Assembly: GCA_050290245.1 (NCBI GenBank)
Contig: JBNKHH010000013.1
Span: 1-64,000 of the forward strand
Reading direction: 5' to 3'
Origin: JBNKHH01 sp050290245
GTDB taxonomy: Bacteria; Pseudomonadota; Alphaproteobacteria; Rhodobacterales; Rhodobacteraceae
Length of the DNA stretch: 64,000 bases
Part shown: positions 16,822 through 25,503 of the stretch, piece by piece
Position numbering within the stretch: position 1 is the first letter of the stretch
Layout: each line of letters starts with the position of its first letter
The notes under the pieces: model-generated
Databases searched by the model: none
Seen by the model: only the letters and a program-made list of their open reading frames with translations
What the model was told of the DNA's origin: nothing
Translations under genes and position numbers: made by a program

Positions 16822-17550
16822 TCAATTTGCCGCGATGCGGTTCCGCGCAAAATCATCATAGGCGACGGCCAAACCTTCCCGCACCTGCCCCCGGATTAAG
16901 GCAATGGTTGCACCGTCAGGATCCGGGGTCGTCGGCACGTGATCGGGCTGGACATAGTCGAACCCGGTGGTCTCGCGGATGTCTTCCACGGTCTGTCCGG
17001 GATGGACCGAAAACAGTTCGAAGACCTGCGCCGACGCGTCAAAGCGGAACAGGCAACGATCGGTCAGCAGCCACTTTGGTCCGCCTTGACGGAATGCGCC
17101 TTCCGGCGCCTGCGGAGAAGCCGAGCGGAAATCGACCTTTTCAACAAGGCTGCGGCGTGAGTGCGACGGAAAGAACAGCACGATGTTCGGGATCAGGTAG
17201 TAAAGGCCCGCAGCACCGAAGGACCCTGTGAACCGCTTTTTCGGGCGTTTGTAGTCACCGACCGAGACAAGGTTGATATTTGCCTGACCGTCCACCTGGA
17301 CGCCACCGAACACGAAGGTATCCAGCCGCCCTTGCGCCGCCATATCGAACGGCTCGACCCCGCCATCCACGAAGGGCGTCCGGTCAGGGTCGCCGTGGAT
17401 CGACACGAAGAAGCCGGGTTGCTGGAGTTCGTGCAAAAGCCCGGCCGCCGCCGGAATCGGCGAGTTGACCCCCGAGACCATGAAGCGCCCGTCGCCGAAC
17501 AACCCTGCCATCGTTGCGATCAGAAATTCTTCCTTGGTGGGAGCTTTCAT
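16822..17550 (-). CDS. CoA-transferase subunit B-like protein (GctB family)
   Basis: This 242-residue protein resembles the beta subunit of glutaconate-type family I CoA-transferases: QGRLDTFVFGGVQVDGQANINLVSVGDY, FGAAGLYYLIPNIVLFFPSHSRRSLVEKVDF and the later HPGQTVEDIRETTGFDY. Such enzymes move CoA between carboxylates through a Glu-thioester in the beta subunit, normally in an ESG or ENG context after the first strand. Here the corresponding stretch reads SIHGDPDRTPF and I see no Glu, so the usual chemistry may be lost or changed; related steroid-ring hydrolases (IpdAB) reuse this fold. Its start overlaps the subunit A stop by four bases. Confidence 0.82.
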   Translation of the reverse strand: MKAPTKEEFLIATMAGLFGDGRFMVSGVNSPIPAAAGLLHELQQPGFFVSIHGDPDRTPFVDGGVEPFDMAAQGRLDTFVFGGVQVDGQANINLVSVGDYKRPKKRFTGSFGAAGLYYLIPNIVLFFPSHSRRSLVEKVDFRSASPQAPEGAFRQGGPKWLLTDRCLFRFDASAQVFELFSVHPGQTVEDIRETTGFDYVQPDHVPTTPDPDGATIALIRGQVREGLAVAYDDFARNRIAAN

Positions 17551-18362
17551 GATGCGTTCCGATCCATGTTCAGGAATTCCGCCAGCCAGGCATCGAATCC
17601 CGCGCGGGTCTTTGCCGCACCGGAATAGGTATCCAGCGCGGGATTGTCCGGGCCATAGACCGTCGGCAGGGCAGTGGGCGCAGCGCCGCGCTCGGCTACG
17701 GCAATATGGTCGATGTAGGGCGCTGTCAGCAGCCCCGGTGCCATCGCGCTGTCCTTGACCAGATTGCCGGGTTGGATGCGTTCGACGGTCACCAGCACCC
17801 GCGCTGATGCACGCGCCATCGTCTTCAACTCGCGGCGCTTGCCGACCCAGACATTGCCCGCATCATCGGCCAGGGGAGCGTGCAGCGCAATGACGTCAGG
17901 CAGGATGGCGGGGACGACGACGACCGGATCATTCGGCGGGAACGGGTTGTCGACGACCGTCCAGTCGGTGCGATGCGCCAGAATATCGGACCCGAAAACC
18001 CCCCGCACCGCCATGAAGGGGAGGCGTTTTTCTCCGGCGATATAGCCCGCGTGTGTGGCGGGGCAGGTGCTGTCGATCATCTCGATCTCTCCCGCCTCGA
18101 CGGCGGCGCCGAACCGGGGAGCCAGCCCGCGTGGTCCGAGGCTCACGCCCGCAGCTTCGACCGAAGCCACACAGCCCGCACCGACAAGCACGTCGATCGC
18201 AAAGCCCCCTGTCGGTCCGCCGACCAGGCGCAGACCACGCGCACCGCGCGCGATCAGGGCGCGCACGACTGCGACCGGAACGCCGGAATTCTCGCTGGGC
18301 AGGGCCAGCCGGGCCCCGTTGGGGATCATCTCGGCCAGCATGTCGACGGTGGTGTTGGTCAC
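17547..18362 (-). CDS. CoA-transferase subunit A-like protein (GctA family)
   Basis: The protein has 271 residues with the alpha-subunit pattern of glutaconate-type CoA-transferases: LRLVGGPTGGFAIDVLVGAGCV, RGLAPRFGAAVEAGEIE and LPFMAVRGVFGSDI, then HAPLADDAGNVWVG and the late VTVERI, LLTAPYIDHIAVAERGA. It forms a heteromer with the subunit B encoded directly downstream (four-base overlap). It also overlaps the MmgE/PrpD gene upstream, so ligase, MmgE/PrpD and transferase are one operon. The pair would act on a CoA thioester made by the PaaK-like ligase. Substrate is unknown. Confidence 0.88.
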   Translation of the reverse strand: MTNTTVDMLAEMIPNGARLALPSENSGVPVAVVRALIARGARGLRLVGGPTGGFAIDVLVGAGCVASVEAAGVSLGPRGLAPRFGAAVEAGEIEMIDSTCPATHAGYIAGEKRLPFMAVRGVFGSDILAHRTDWTVVDNPFPPNDPVVVVPAILPDVIALHAPLADDAGNVWVGKRRELKTMARASARVLVTVERIQPGNLVKDSAMAPGLLTAPYIDHIAVAERGAAPTALPTVYGPDNPALDTYSGAAKTRAGFDAWLAEFLNMDRNAS

Positions 18363-19735
18363 TGGATGTCTCCCTGCTGGGGCAGGTGGCTCTCGTCCGG
18401 GTGAAGATCGGCGATCCGGGGCAGGGTGTCCAGATCCTGGAACTTTCGGATTAGCGCGTCACTTTCAGCTTCGGGCAAGCCAAACAGACGCCGTGCCTTG
18501 TTTTCAACAGCCTGAGACAAGATCGTCACATCGGTGACCGGCTCGCCTGCGTCGGCATAGGCCTTCATCTCGCGGCCATCCGTCAGCGTCACCGTTACCT
18601 CGGCGGCTTCGAACCACAGGTTCGGGTCGATGTCGATGACGATCCGGGTGGCGGTGTCCTGCAGGTCTGCCCGCGCCGTCGTGGCCACATCGAATTGCGC
18701 GGGGTCAGACGTATCGACGCCATGTATCGCCATGGCAAGGCAGAAGGGCAGGTTGAACTTGGCCTCCAGCCCGTCCCTGGGGGGATCGGTCAGTACGAGG
18801 CGGTGGCGTTCGGCCTCGATCCGCACACGGATGCCGGCGACATCGGAGGCCGCAACGTCGTGCTTTTTGGTCAACTTTTCCAGAGCCATCAACGGTGCAT
18901 GGGTCAGGAAACAGGAGGCGTGGACCTTGATGAGGTTGCGGTAGAGGTGCCATCCGTCTTCAGGCTCGGCGAGCGCCGATGTAGCATCGAAACGCCCGCC
19001 ATAGGTGTCGATGAAGCCTTTGTCGCGCTCGATCACATCCGCGCGCCCAGTGATGCCCTTAGAGGCCCAGACCGCCGAACGCAGCCCTGCCTGCGCGGCC
19101 AGACCGACATTCAGGCATTTCGCCATCGAGCCGTAGTTGCCATGCACGCCTCCCGCTTGTGCCACGGCGAGCGCCATGGCCATCTGGGTTTTGGTTTCAT
19201 CCAGCCGCAGCAGACGGGCGCAGGCTGCCGCTGCAGCGATTGCGCCGAGAGTGGTGCCCTGCCAGCCCTGGTCGAACAGCGATGCATCGAACCCTTGTCC
19301 CAGTCTGCACATCATCTCGAACCCGGCGATGAAGGCGGTCAGGACCTCGGCCCCGGAAGCCCCAGTATCCTCGCCCAGGGCCAGAACGGCCGGGGCGATG
19401 TTTATGGTCACATGTCCGGGCACCGCGTTGTGGACATCGTCGTAGTCCAGAACATGCCCCGCTGTACCGTTGACCAGCGCGGCCAGCGACGGCGATACTG
19501 CACCGCGTTGCCCGACCAGGCGGGCGCGGGGTGCGGTTGCCTCTGTCCGCGCGTCTTCGGTCAAAAGCGGAACTGGCTCGATGCCCGCGCCCGCCATCGT
19601 CACGGCATACCAGTCCAGAAGGGCAAGGCATGCGGCGGTCCGGGCACGATCCGGCACGTCCTCCAGCCGCAAGGCGACGACCGAGGTGGCGAGCGCCGCT
19701 GAAAGACCTTTCGAGGTCGCGGCAGCACCGCTCAT
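18359..19735 (-). CDS. MmgE/PrpD-family protein
   Basis: This 458-residue protein belongs to the MmgE/PrpD family: LALLDWYAVTMAGAG near the start, LVNGTAGHVLDYDDVHN around residue 100, IAGFEMMCRLGQG, HASCFLTHAPLMALEKL and VRIEAERHRLVL. The family contains 2-methylcitrate dehydratase PrpD and cis-aconitate decarboxylase, which dehydrate or decarboxylate tricarboxylic acids; many members have unknown substrates. The conserved HxxDYDD-like stretch (HVLDYDDVH) is present. It overlaps the ligase gene upstream and the CoA-transferase A gene downstream by four bases each. A second, distant family member lies at 49245. Confidence 0.9.
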   Translation of the reverse strand: MSGAAATSKGLSAALATSVVALRLEDVPDRARTAACLALLDWYAVTMAGAGIEPVPLLTEDARTEATAPRARLVGQRGAVSPSLAALVNGTAGHVLDYDDVHNAVPGHVTINIAPAVLALGEDTGASGAEVLTAFIAGFEMMCRLGQGFDASLFDQGWQGTTLGAIAAAAACARLLRLDETKTQMAMALAVAQAGGVHGNYGSMAKCLNVGLAAQAGLRSAVWASKGITGRADVIERDKGFIDTYGGRFDATSALAEPEDGWHLYRNLIKVHASCFLTHAPLMALEKLTKKHDVAASDVAGIRVRIEAERHRLVLTDPPRDGLEAKFNLPFCLAMAIHGVDTSDPAQFDVATTARADLQDTATRIVIDIDPNLWFEAAEVTVTLTDGREMKAYADAGEPVTDVTILSQAVENKARRLFGLPEAESDALIRKFQDLDTLPRIADLHPDESHLPQQGDIQ

Positions 19736-21123
19736 CCCTCGACCGTTTCGCTGACGCGCACCAGTTTTGTCTTGTGCGACGAGCGCGGGATCGTGCCATC
19801 GGGCACCACTGTCACCTTGGCCGGAATGCGCAGCTTTTCCTTGATACGGCCCTCGATCTCGGTCGCAAGCCCGTCGAAATCCCCTGCCGGGACGGTCCCA
19901 CCGGCCTCGACCGTGACGGCCACCGGAGGTACGACGCGCGGCGGCGGGGCATCAAGTACGATCTCCAGCTGTCCGTTCGTGCGGGGCCGCAGGCTTTCGA
20001 CGACTTCCTTGATCGCAGATGGGAAAATCTTGACGCCACGTACGTTTAACAGATCATCGGCACGACCTTGCACCGAATAGCGCGTTCCGAACTCACCACA
20101 ATGGGGGCAGGTGCCCACGTGCAGCGTCAGCATGTCGCCTGTCGCATATCGCAGGCCCGGACCGGCCTCGTAGTAGAGCCCGGAATGGATGGCTTCGCCG
20201 GTTGCGCCGTCCTTCAGCTCGATCGGTTCGCGCGTCGCCGGATCGACCAGATCGTACCGAAAGCAATACTCATCGGCGAGGAAGTGCAGCCCGTTGTGAT
20301 GCTCGCCGCCGCATTCCAGCGCGGCGTTGTGCCAGCCGCCCAGCATGGTGTCGACTACTTTTGCGCCATAGCCCTCCTGAAGCTTCCTGCGCACAGGCGG
20401 GATCGCCGGGCCGGGCTCGCCGCCGCAGAAGACGATATCGACACCGAACTCGCTGGCTGGCTTGCCCAGTTCTTCGGGGGCGCGGTCGATAAGGTAACTG
20501 AGGAATGAGGGCGTGCCGGCTATGACGCGGGGGCGGCAGGCGGCCAGGTATTGCAGCGCGCGGCCCACGCCCGCCTCGGCGCCCAGCGGGATCGGATGCG
20601 CGCCATAAGCCTCCAGCGATTGCATGAAGGTCGTGCCACCCAGCCACATGCTGAGGCCGAAGAGATGCAGCGCAGTGTCGCCGGGGCGCACGCCGGCCTT
20701 TTTTAGCATCCGCCCGACCATCTCATAGGTCAGGTCCAGATCGCGGCGCGAAAAGAGGTAGAAGGTCGGCATGCCGGTGGTTCCCGACGTGCCCGCCACA
20801 TGGACGATGGATTCCTTCGGCGCACAGAGGTGCAGGCCAAAGGAATGGCCATACTTTTCAAGGCTGGCCTGCTGGGACTCGCGGTGTTCGGCCTTGGTCA
20901 TGAAACTGGGTAACCGGCGGAATTCGTCCATCGTCTTGATGTCCGCTCCACGGCTGATCCCGGCATCGCGCAGTTTCGGCCCGTAGAATTCGTTGTCGAT
21001 GCAGTGGTCGATCTGATCAGGGATGCGGGCAAGCCGGATCGCGTCCAGCGCGGCGAGATAAGCAGGGCTATCTTCGCGTGCAATTGCATCGTCGCGCGTT
21101 GCGAGAAGCTGGTCGATGGTCAT
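19732..21123 (-). CDS. Phenylacetate-CoA ligase-like AMP-binding enzyme
   Basis: The protein has 463 residues and matches the PaaK branch of adenylate-forming enzymes. Features are the ATP loop GTSGTTGMPTFY near residue 105, the acyl-adenylate region with FCGGEPGPAIPPVRRKL, a zinc-type pair in TCPHCGEFG, and GRADDLLNVRGVKIFPSAIKEVVES leading into the C-terminal swing domain, which ends in the lysine-containing SSHKTKLVRV. PaaK-like ligases convert aryl- or arylacetic acids to CoA thioesters using ATP. It is the first gene of the minus-strand operon and is divergent from the amidase/nitrilase operon, whose acid product it might activate. Confidence 0.9.
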   Translation of the reverse strand: MTIDQLLATRDDAIAREDSPAYLAALDAIRLARIPDQIDHCIDNEFYGPKLRDAGISRGADIKTMDEFRRLPSFMTKAEHRESQQASLEKYGHSFGLHLCAPKESIVHVAGTSGTTGMPTFYLFSRRDLDLTYEMVGRMLKKAGVRPGDTALHLFGLSMWLGGTTFMQSLEAYGAHPIPLGAEAGVGRALQYLAACRPRVIAGTPSFLSYLIDRAPEELGKPASEFGVDIVFCGGEPGPAIPPVRRKLQEGYGAKVVDTMLGGWHNAALECGGEHHNGLHFLADEYCFRYDLVDPATREPIELKDGATGEAIHSGLYYEAGPGLRYATGDMLTLHVGTCPHCGEFGTRYSVQGRADDLLNVRGVKIFPSAIKEVVESLRPRTNGQLEIVLDAPPPRVVPPVAVTVEAGGTVPAGDFDGLATEIEGRIKEKLRIPAKVTVVPDGTIPRSSHKTKLVRVSETVEG

Positions 21124-21366
21124 TGTCTCTCCTCCGGTTGATCGGCGCGGCCGTGGAAAGAGCCTGGGTCGACTGGCCGGTCAGTTCTATTCGGAATATT
21201 TGGTAGTTCGGATCGCGCTTCGCGGCGTTATACTGTCTTGATATAGGGTGTGCCGCCCCGGGTCGGGCTAAACATGGTGGGAAGCCGAGGCTTTGCGGGT
21301 TTCAACTTGGCGGTTGACCCGCCATGCGCAACGCCTTCGGATGGCCAGAAACAGTCGTGAGGCACC

Positions 21367-21567
21367 ATGTCCGATCCCCAGACGGAAGATTACAGAGGCT
21401 TGTTGCTTCGAGCGGGTGTGACGCATCTCAGCGATGAAGACGTTGCAGACCTGACGCCCGGTTTGCGTGCCATCGACGGCAAAATCGCCATGTTGCGCGA
21501 TCTGGCAGGACAGATCGGAGGCACGCTGCCCGATCCCATCGAGACTCTCGGACACGCAGATGACTGA
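21367..21567 (+). CDS. Small AtzG-like amidase partner
   Basis: This 66-residue protein, MSDPQTEDYRGLLLRAGV..., is acidic and helical, with VADLTPGLRAIDGKIAMLRDLAGQIG as a likely long helix. It overlaps the amidase start by eight bases. Small proteins at this place resemble GatC and AtzG, which wrap around an amidase-signature subunit and stabilise it, as in the AtzE-AtzG complex of cyanuric-acid catabolism. The assignment rests on size, composition and position, not on a diagnostic motif. It would be the first gene of the operon opposite the PaaK-like ligase. Confidence 0.65.
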   Translation: MSDPQTEDYRGLLLRAGVTHLSDEDVADLTPGLRAIDGKIAMLRDLAGQIGGTLPDPIETLGHADD

Positions 21568-22954
21568 GTTCGGAACGATTGCCTCCGCCGCAGAGGCTCT
21601 GGCCACTGGGCGTCTGAGCGCCGTTGAACTGGTGCAGGACCGGCTTGATTTGTGCCGCCGTGTCAAACCGTCTTTGAACAGTTTCATCACGCTGGACGCT
21701 GACGGCGCGCTTGCCGCGGCCGCCGATGCGGATGCCGCCCGATCCGGGGGCAGCGCCACACCGTTGACCGGGATCCCGGTGGGGATTAAGGACATCATCG
21801 ACGTCGCCGGGCTGCGTTCGACGGGGCATTCAAAACTGTATTCAAATCGCATCGCGGATACCGATGCTTTCTCGGTGGCGCGGCTTCGCGCATCGGGAGC
21901 TGTTATTTTCGGCAAGCTGGCGACCTTTGAATTCGCCATCGGGATGCATGACCCCGATACCGCGCTGGCACCTCTGCCATGCAACCCGTGGGACCCCGCG
22001 CACAGTCCTGGCGGATCCTCGTCCGGCTCGGGGACTGCAGTCGCGGCCGGCGAGGTTCTGGGCGCACTTGGCACCGACACCGGCGGCTCGATCCGCGTGC
22101 CTGCCGCGTTCAACGGCATCGCGGGGCTGAAGCCGTCGCGCGGGCTGGTCGGCCGCACAGGGGCCATGCCGCTGTCCGAGACAATGGACAGTGTCGGCCC
22201 GATGGCGCGGACGGTGCATGACCTCGCCCTGTTGTTGGATGGCATCGCTGCTCCTGATCCTGCTGAGACCACGCGGCTGGACCAGCCCGTCGCATCCTAC
22301 GACGCGGCGAGCCGGACCTGCCCGGACGGCCTGCGGTATCTGCGGCTGCGGCGCTATGATCATCTGTTGTCAGATGGCCAGATTGTAGCTCTGGACACGG
22401 CCGAGGCTGCACTGGTGGCCAATGGCGCGCGCGCGGTCGATGTCGAACTGCCCGATCTGGATGCACTGGATGCCGTGGGTACGTTGATGGCCACCTGCGA
22501 AAGCTGGCACTATCATCGCGAACGGCTGGCCCGGACGCCCGAGGCTTATGGGCGAGACGCCCGGCTCAAGCTGATGATCGGCGCACTGATATCCGGAGAC
22601 GACTACATGCTGGCCACCCGTCTGCGCCGGCAACTGTGCCAGCGCTTCGCGGCGATGTTCCGCGACGTAGACGTCGTTCTGACGCATCCCGCGCTTGGCG
22701 CAGCACCGCGCCTCCCGGCCCGTCCCAAGGTCAGCTTTGCCACATGGGCCCACGCCGGGTTCAACATGCAGGCGAATGTCACCGGCATCCCCGCCCTTGT
22801 CCTGAGGACCGGCATGGATGGCGGTCTGCCCTTGGGCGCGCAACTTTGGGGAGCGGTGAACACCGACTCGCTGCTTTTGGCTGTCGGTCGCGCAATGGAG
22901 CGCCACCTGAAAGAAACAGCCGATCTGCCCGGCTGGCCGGAGGTCGCGGCATGA
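21560..22954 (+). CDS. Amidase-signature hydrolase
   Basis: The protein has 464 residues from the ATG at 21560, which overlaps the small upstream gene. The Ser-Ser-Lys triad is visible: Lys77 in GIPVGIKDIID, the cis-Ser in HSPGGSSSGSG (Ser153) and the nucleophile Ser177 in DTGGSIRVPAAFNG. The family hydrolyses amides, carbamoyl compounds and related C-N bonds. Length and motif spacing are normal, close to GatA, AtzE and indoleacetamide hydrolases. With a nitrilase two genes downstream, it may release an acid and ammonia from an amide of the same compound class. Confidence 0.92.
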   Translation: MTEFGTIASAAEALATGRLSAVELVQDRLDLCRRVKPSLNSFITLDADGALAAAADADAARSGGSATPLTGIPVGIKDIIDVAGLRSTGHSKLYSNRIADTDAFSVARLRASGAVIFGKLATFEFAIGMHDPDTALAPLPCNPWDPAHSPGGSSSGSGTAVAAGEVLGALGTDTGGSIRVPAAFNGIAGLKPSRGLVGRTGAMPLSETMDSVGPMARTVHDLALLLDGIAAPDPAETTRLDQPVASYDAASRTCPDGLRYLRLRRYDHLLSDGQIVALDTAEAALVANGARAVDVELPDLDALDAVGTLMATCESWHYHRERLARTPEAYGRDARLKLMIGALISGDDYMLATRLRRQLCQRFAAMFRDVDVVLTHPALGAAPRLPARPKVSFATWAHAGFNMQANVTGIPALVLRTGMDGGLPLGAQLWGAVNTDSLLLAVGRAMERHLKETADLPGWPEVAA

Positions 22955-23034
22955 CGCGGATCAAACGCTATGCCGAAACAGCATTTCCGAAAGACCACCG
23001 CGCGTGGGGGAATGCAGCCGTGCAGGCCCGCTAG
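22951..23034 (+). CDS. 27-codon ORF between amidase and nitrilase
   Basis: An ATG overlaps the amidase stop by four bases, the spacing used throughout this window for coupled genes. It opens a frame of 27 codons, basic and moderately polar (MTRIKRYAETAFPKDHRAWG...), ending in TAG 17 bases before the nitrilase GTG. It could be a real small protein, a leader coupling amidase and nitrilase translation, or the start of a lost gene. I do not recognise the sequence. Confidence 0.35.
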   Translation: MTRIKRYAETAFPKDHRAWGNAAVQAR

Positions 23035-23051
23035 CAAGAAGGATATGTCTC

Positions 23052-23948
23052 GTGAGTGAACGCATCGTCAAGGTTGCCGCCGTGCAGAGCGAACCGATCT
23101 GGTTTGACCTAGCCGCGACCACAGAGAAAACCATCAGCCTGATCGCGGAAGCGGGCCGAGAGGGCGTTCGCATTCTCGCTTTTCCCGAACTGTGGTTGCC
23201 GGGATACCCGCTCTTCCTGTGGCTGGGCGACGAGGCATGGCAGGCCGGCTATCGTGCCCGCTATATTGAGAATTCGGCGATGCTGAACGGGCCCGAACAT
23301 CAGGCGATCGCCGCTGCCGCGAAGGAGCATGGCGTCGAAGTCGTGCTTGGTCTGTCGGAACGGGATGAGCAAGGACGGATCTACATCGCGCAATGGGTCA
23401 TCGACGCCGAGGGCAAAACCGCGATGACGCGCCGCAAGCTGAAGCCGCCAAGCCTTGAGGGCGAGTTTTTTTCCCGTGGCGACCCAGAGACCAACCTCAA
23501 GGTTGTTCAGACCGCTGTCGGCACGATCGGCGCGCTCAATTGTGCGGAACACAAACGTCCGTTGCTGCGCCACATCATGTACGGCCAGAGCGAGGAAATT
23601 CACGTCGCCTCCTGGCCCGCACTCGGACTGGTGCCGAAAGTGGTATTCATGAGCGCCCCGGTCCTGATGGGCACCACCAGCGCCTATGCCTCTGACGGGG
23701 GCATGTTCGTGCTGGCTCCGACACTGGTCATCGGCCCCGATATTTACGCCGAGTTCTCGGATACGCCGGAACGGGCCGAAAAGATCTCGCTCGGTGGTGG
23801 TGCCACTCATATCTTCGACCCTGAAGGCCAGGATGTGGTGCCGCCCCTGCCGCGTGACGCGGACGGACTCTTGATCGCGGATATCGATCTGTCGAAGGTC
23901 CGGGAATATTTCGACCCCGATCCGCTGGAACCCCTTTCGGCTGATTGA
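23052..23948 (+). CDS. Nitrilase
   Basis: The 298-residue protein is read from the GTG at 23052, where AAGGA stands eight bases upstream; a longer frame from 23004 lacks a ribosome site. The nitrilase-superfamily triad is present: Glu46 in AFPELWLPGYP, Lys in RRKLKP (129/131), and the nucleophilic Cys164 in ALNCAEHKRP. Branch-1 nitrilases turn nitriles into acids and ammonia. Typical members have CWEH at the nucleophile; here Trp is replaced by Ala (CAEH), which may alter the pocket. It follows the amidase in the same operon. Aliphatic amidase activity is a less likely alternative. Confidence 0.88.
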   Translation: MSERIVKVAAVQSEPIWFDLAATTEKTISLIAEAGREGVRILAFPELWLPGYPLFLWLGDEAWQAGYRARYIENSAMLNGPEHQAIAAAAKEHGVEVVLGLSERDEQGRIYIAQWVIDAEGKTAMTRRKLKPPSLEGEFFSRGDPETNLKVVQTAVGTIGALNCAEHKRPLLRHIMYGQSEEIHVASWPALGLVPKVVFMSAPVLMGTTSAYASDGGMFVLAPTLVIGPDIYAEFSDTPERAEKISLGGGATHIFDPEGQDVVPPLPRDADGLLIADIDLSKVREYFDPDPLEPLSAD

Positions 23949-23978
23949 GGGCAGGCAACTTCCGCCGCTTGAGAGCCT

Positions 23979-25379
23979 TCAGGTCAGGCGAACGCGCCTG
24001 TTGGCGTGCGCGATCAAGGCCGCCGCCATTGACAGCGCCGCGAAGTAGTACAGCAGGACCGTGAAGGCATCACCGACAGCGCCGGGGCAGGGGGCAGCGC
24101 AGCCGCCGCTCAGGCCGTTCAGACTGCGGAAATAGATCAGCGTGCCGATGCCTACACCAAGGCTGGCCCCGACCGTGCGGCTGAGCTGAACGAACGCGGT
24201 CACGCGGCCCAGCATCTCGGCGGGTGCGCGGGTCTGGACGCTGATGTTGACGACGTTGAGCGTGGTCCCCATGCCAACCCCTGCAATCCCGAGCGCGAAG
24301 GCCATCTGTCCAGCATCCATCCGATTCAGTGACAGGGCAATGCCCACGATCAATATGGCGAAAACCGCAAGTCCTCCGGCGGTCAGGATCATCAGGCGGC
24401 CGGTCTTGCGGACCACAAGCCCGGTCAGGATAGACCCGATGCCCACGGCGCCGAGGAAGGGCATCATGAAGACCCCGATACGGTCCAGCCTAAGTCCATA
24501 GTGATCTCGGAACAGGATCGGAAAAAGGCTGATGACACCGGTAAAGAGGGCACCGTAGAGAAACACTACCAGGCCGCACTTCCAGACCACCGGTATGCGG
24601 ATGAGGCTCACCGGCACCAGCGGGTCCTGAGCGCTGCACATCCGGATGATCATGGCCAGGAGCGACAGGAAGAAACCAGCGATCCAGAGCCTGGCCTTCG
24701 CGGATTGCCCCGGCTCCGAAAGCGCTTGCGAGGCGAGGATCAGGCAGGACACGGTAACGATCAGCATCAACGTTCCGGGCCAGTCGAACTTGAGGTCTAC
24801 TGCGGGGCGGGACACCGGAACCTGGCTGCGCGCCCGCCACAGCAGCAGGGCTGCCAAAAGCGCCATCGGAATGAACGTGTAGAAGATAGATTGCCAGCCG
24901 AGCCTTCCGATCAGTATGCTCCCGACGGCAGGACCAAAGGTATTGGCCATGAAGGCAACCGCCACGAGATAGCCCTGATAGGCAGCCCGGTCGCGGGGAG
25001 GGATTCTCTGGGCGAGGAATGCCTGGGGCAGGGCGACCAGCCCGCCTCCGCCGATACCCTGGACAACACGTGCCAGGATCAGGACGGCAAATCCCTGCGA
25101 CTGCGCGGCAAAAAGGCTGCCCGCGGCGAAGACCAACAGGGAAAAGACCAGCATCCGCATCGGTCCGAATGCGTCGCCGAGGCGGCCGAAGACGATGGTC
25201 GATACCGAGGCTGGGATGAAGTAGGCGGCGAGAATCCACACAAGTCCGGTCTCGACGCCAGCCAGACGAGCAATCGTCGTGGCCGATGTCGCCATGATAG
25301 ATTGTTCCAGCCCGGCAATGGCGGTCGGTATCGCAGCCAGAACGATGAACCGGAATGGGTGCACGGGTGGCCTTTCCAA
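23979..25379 (-). CDS. MFS transporter, drug:H+ antiporter (EmrB/QacA-like)
   Basis: This 466-residue membrane protein has about fourteen hydrophobic segments. It shows MFS motif A (GRLGDAFGPMR), IGGGGLVALPQAFLAQRIPPRDRAAYQG and the motif C-type GPAVGSILIG, as in the DHA2 EmrB/QacA group. Such proteins export drugs or metabolites using the proton gradient. It lies 124 bases downstream of the TRAP large-subunit gene on the same strand and may be read with it. A role in exporting a toxic intermediate is possible but not shown. Confidence 0.92.
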   Translation of the reverse strand: MERPPVHPFRFIVLAAIPTAIAGLEQSIMATSATTIARLAGVETGLVWILAAYFIPASVSTIVFGRLGDAFGPMRMLVFSLLVFAAGSLFAAQSQGFAVLILARVVQGIGGGGLVALPQAFLAQRIPPRDRAAYQGYLVAVAFMANTFGPAVGSILIGRLGWQSIFYTFIPMALLAALLLWRARSQVPVSRPAVDLKFDWPGTLMLIVTVSCLILASQALSEPGQSAKARLWIAGFFLSLLAMIIRMCSAQDPLVPVSLIRIPVVWKCGLVVFLYGALFTGVISLFPILFRDHYGLRLDRIGVFMMPFLGAVGIGSILTGLVVRKTGRLMILTAGGLAVFAILIVGIALSLNRMDAGQMAFALGIAGVGMGTTLNVVNISVQTRAPAEMLGRVTAFVQLSRTVGASLGVGIGTLIYFRSLNGLSGGCAAPCPGAVGDAFTVLLYYFAALSMAAALIAHANRRVRLT

Positions 25380-25503
25380 TCATTGGTCTTTGTTGCGCAG
25401 GCGTCGGTCCCGCCATGCAGCGGCCACCCGGCCAGTTGGTCAGCCGCCAGTGCTGGTCTCTGGCTTCACTTCCCAATAGCTTTCCGACCCGGCGGCAGAA
25501 GCC

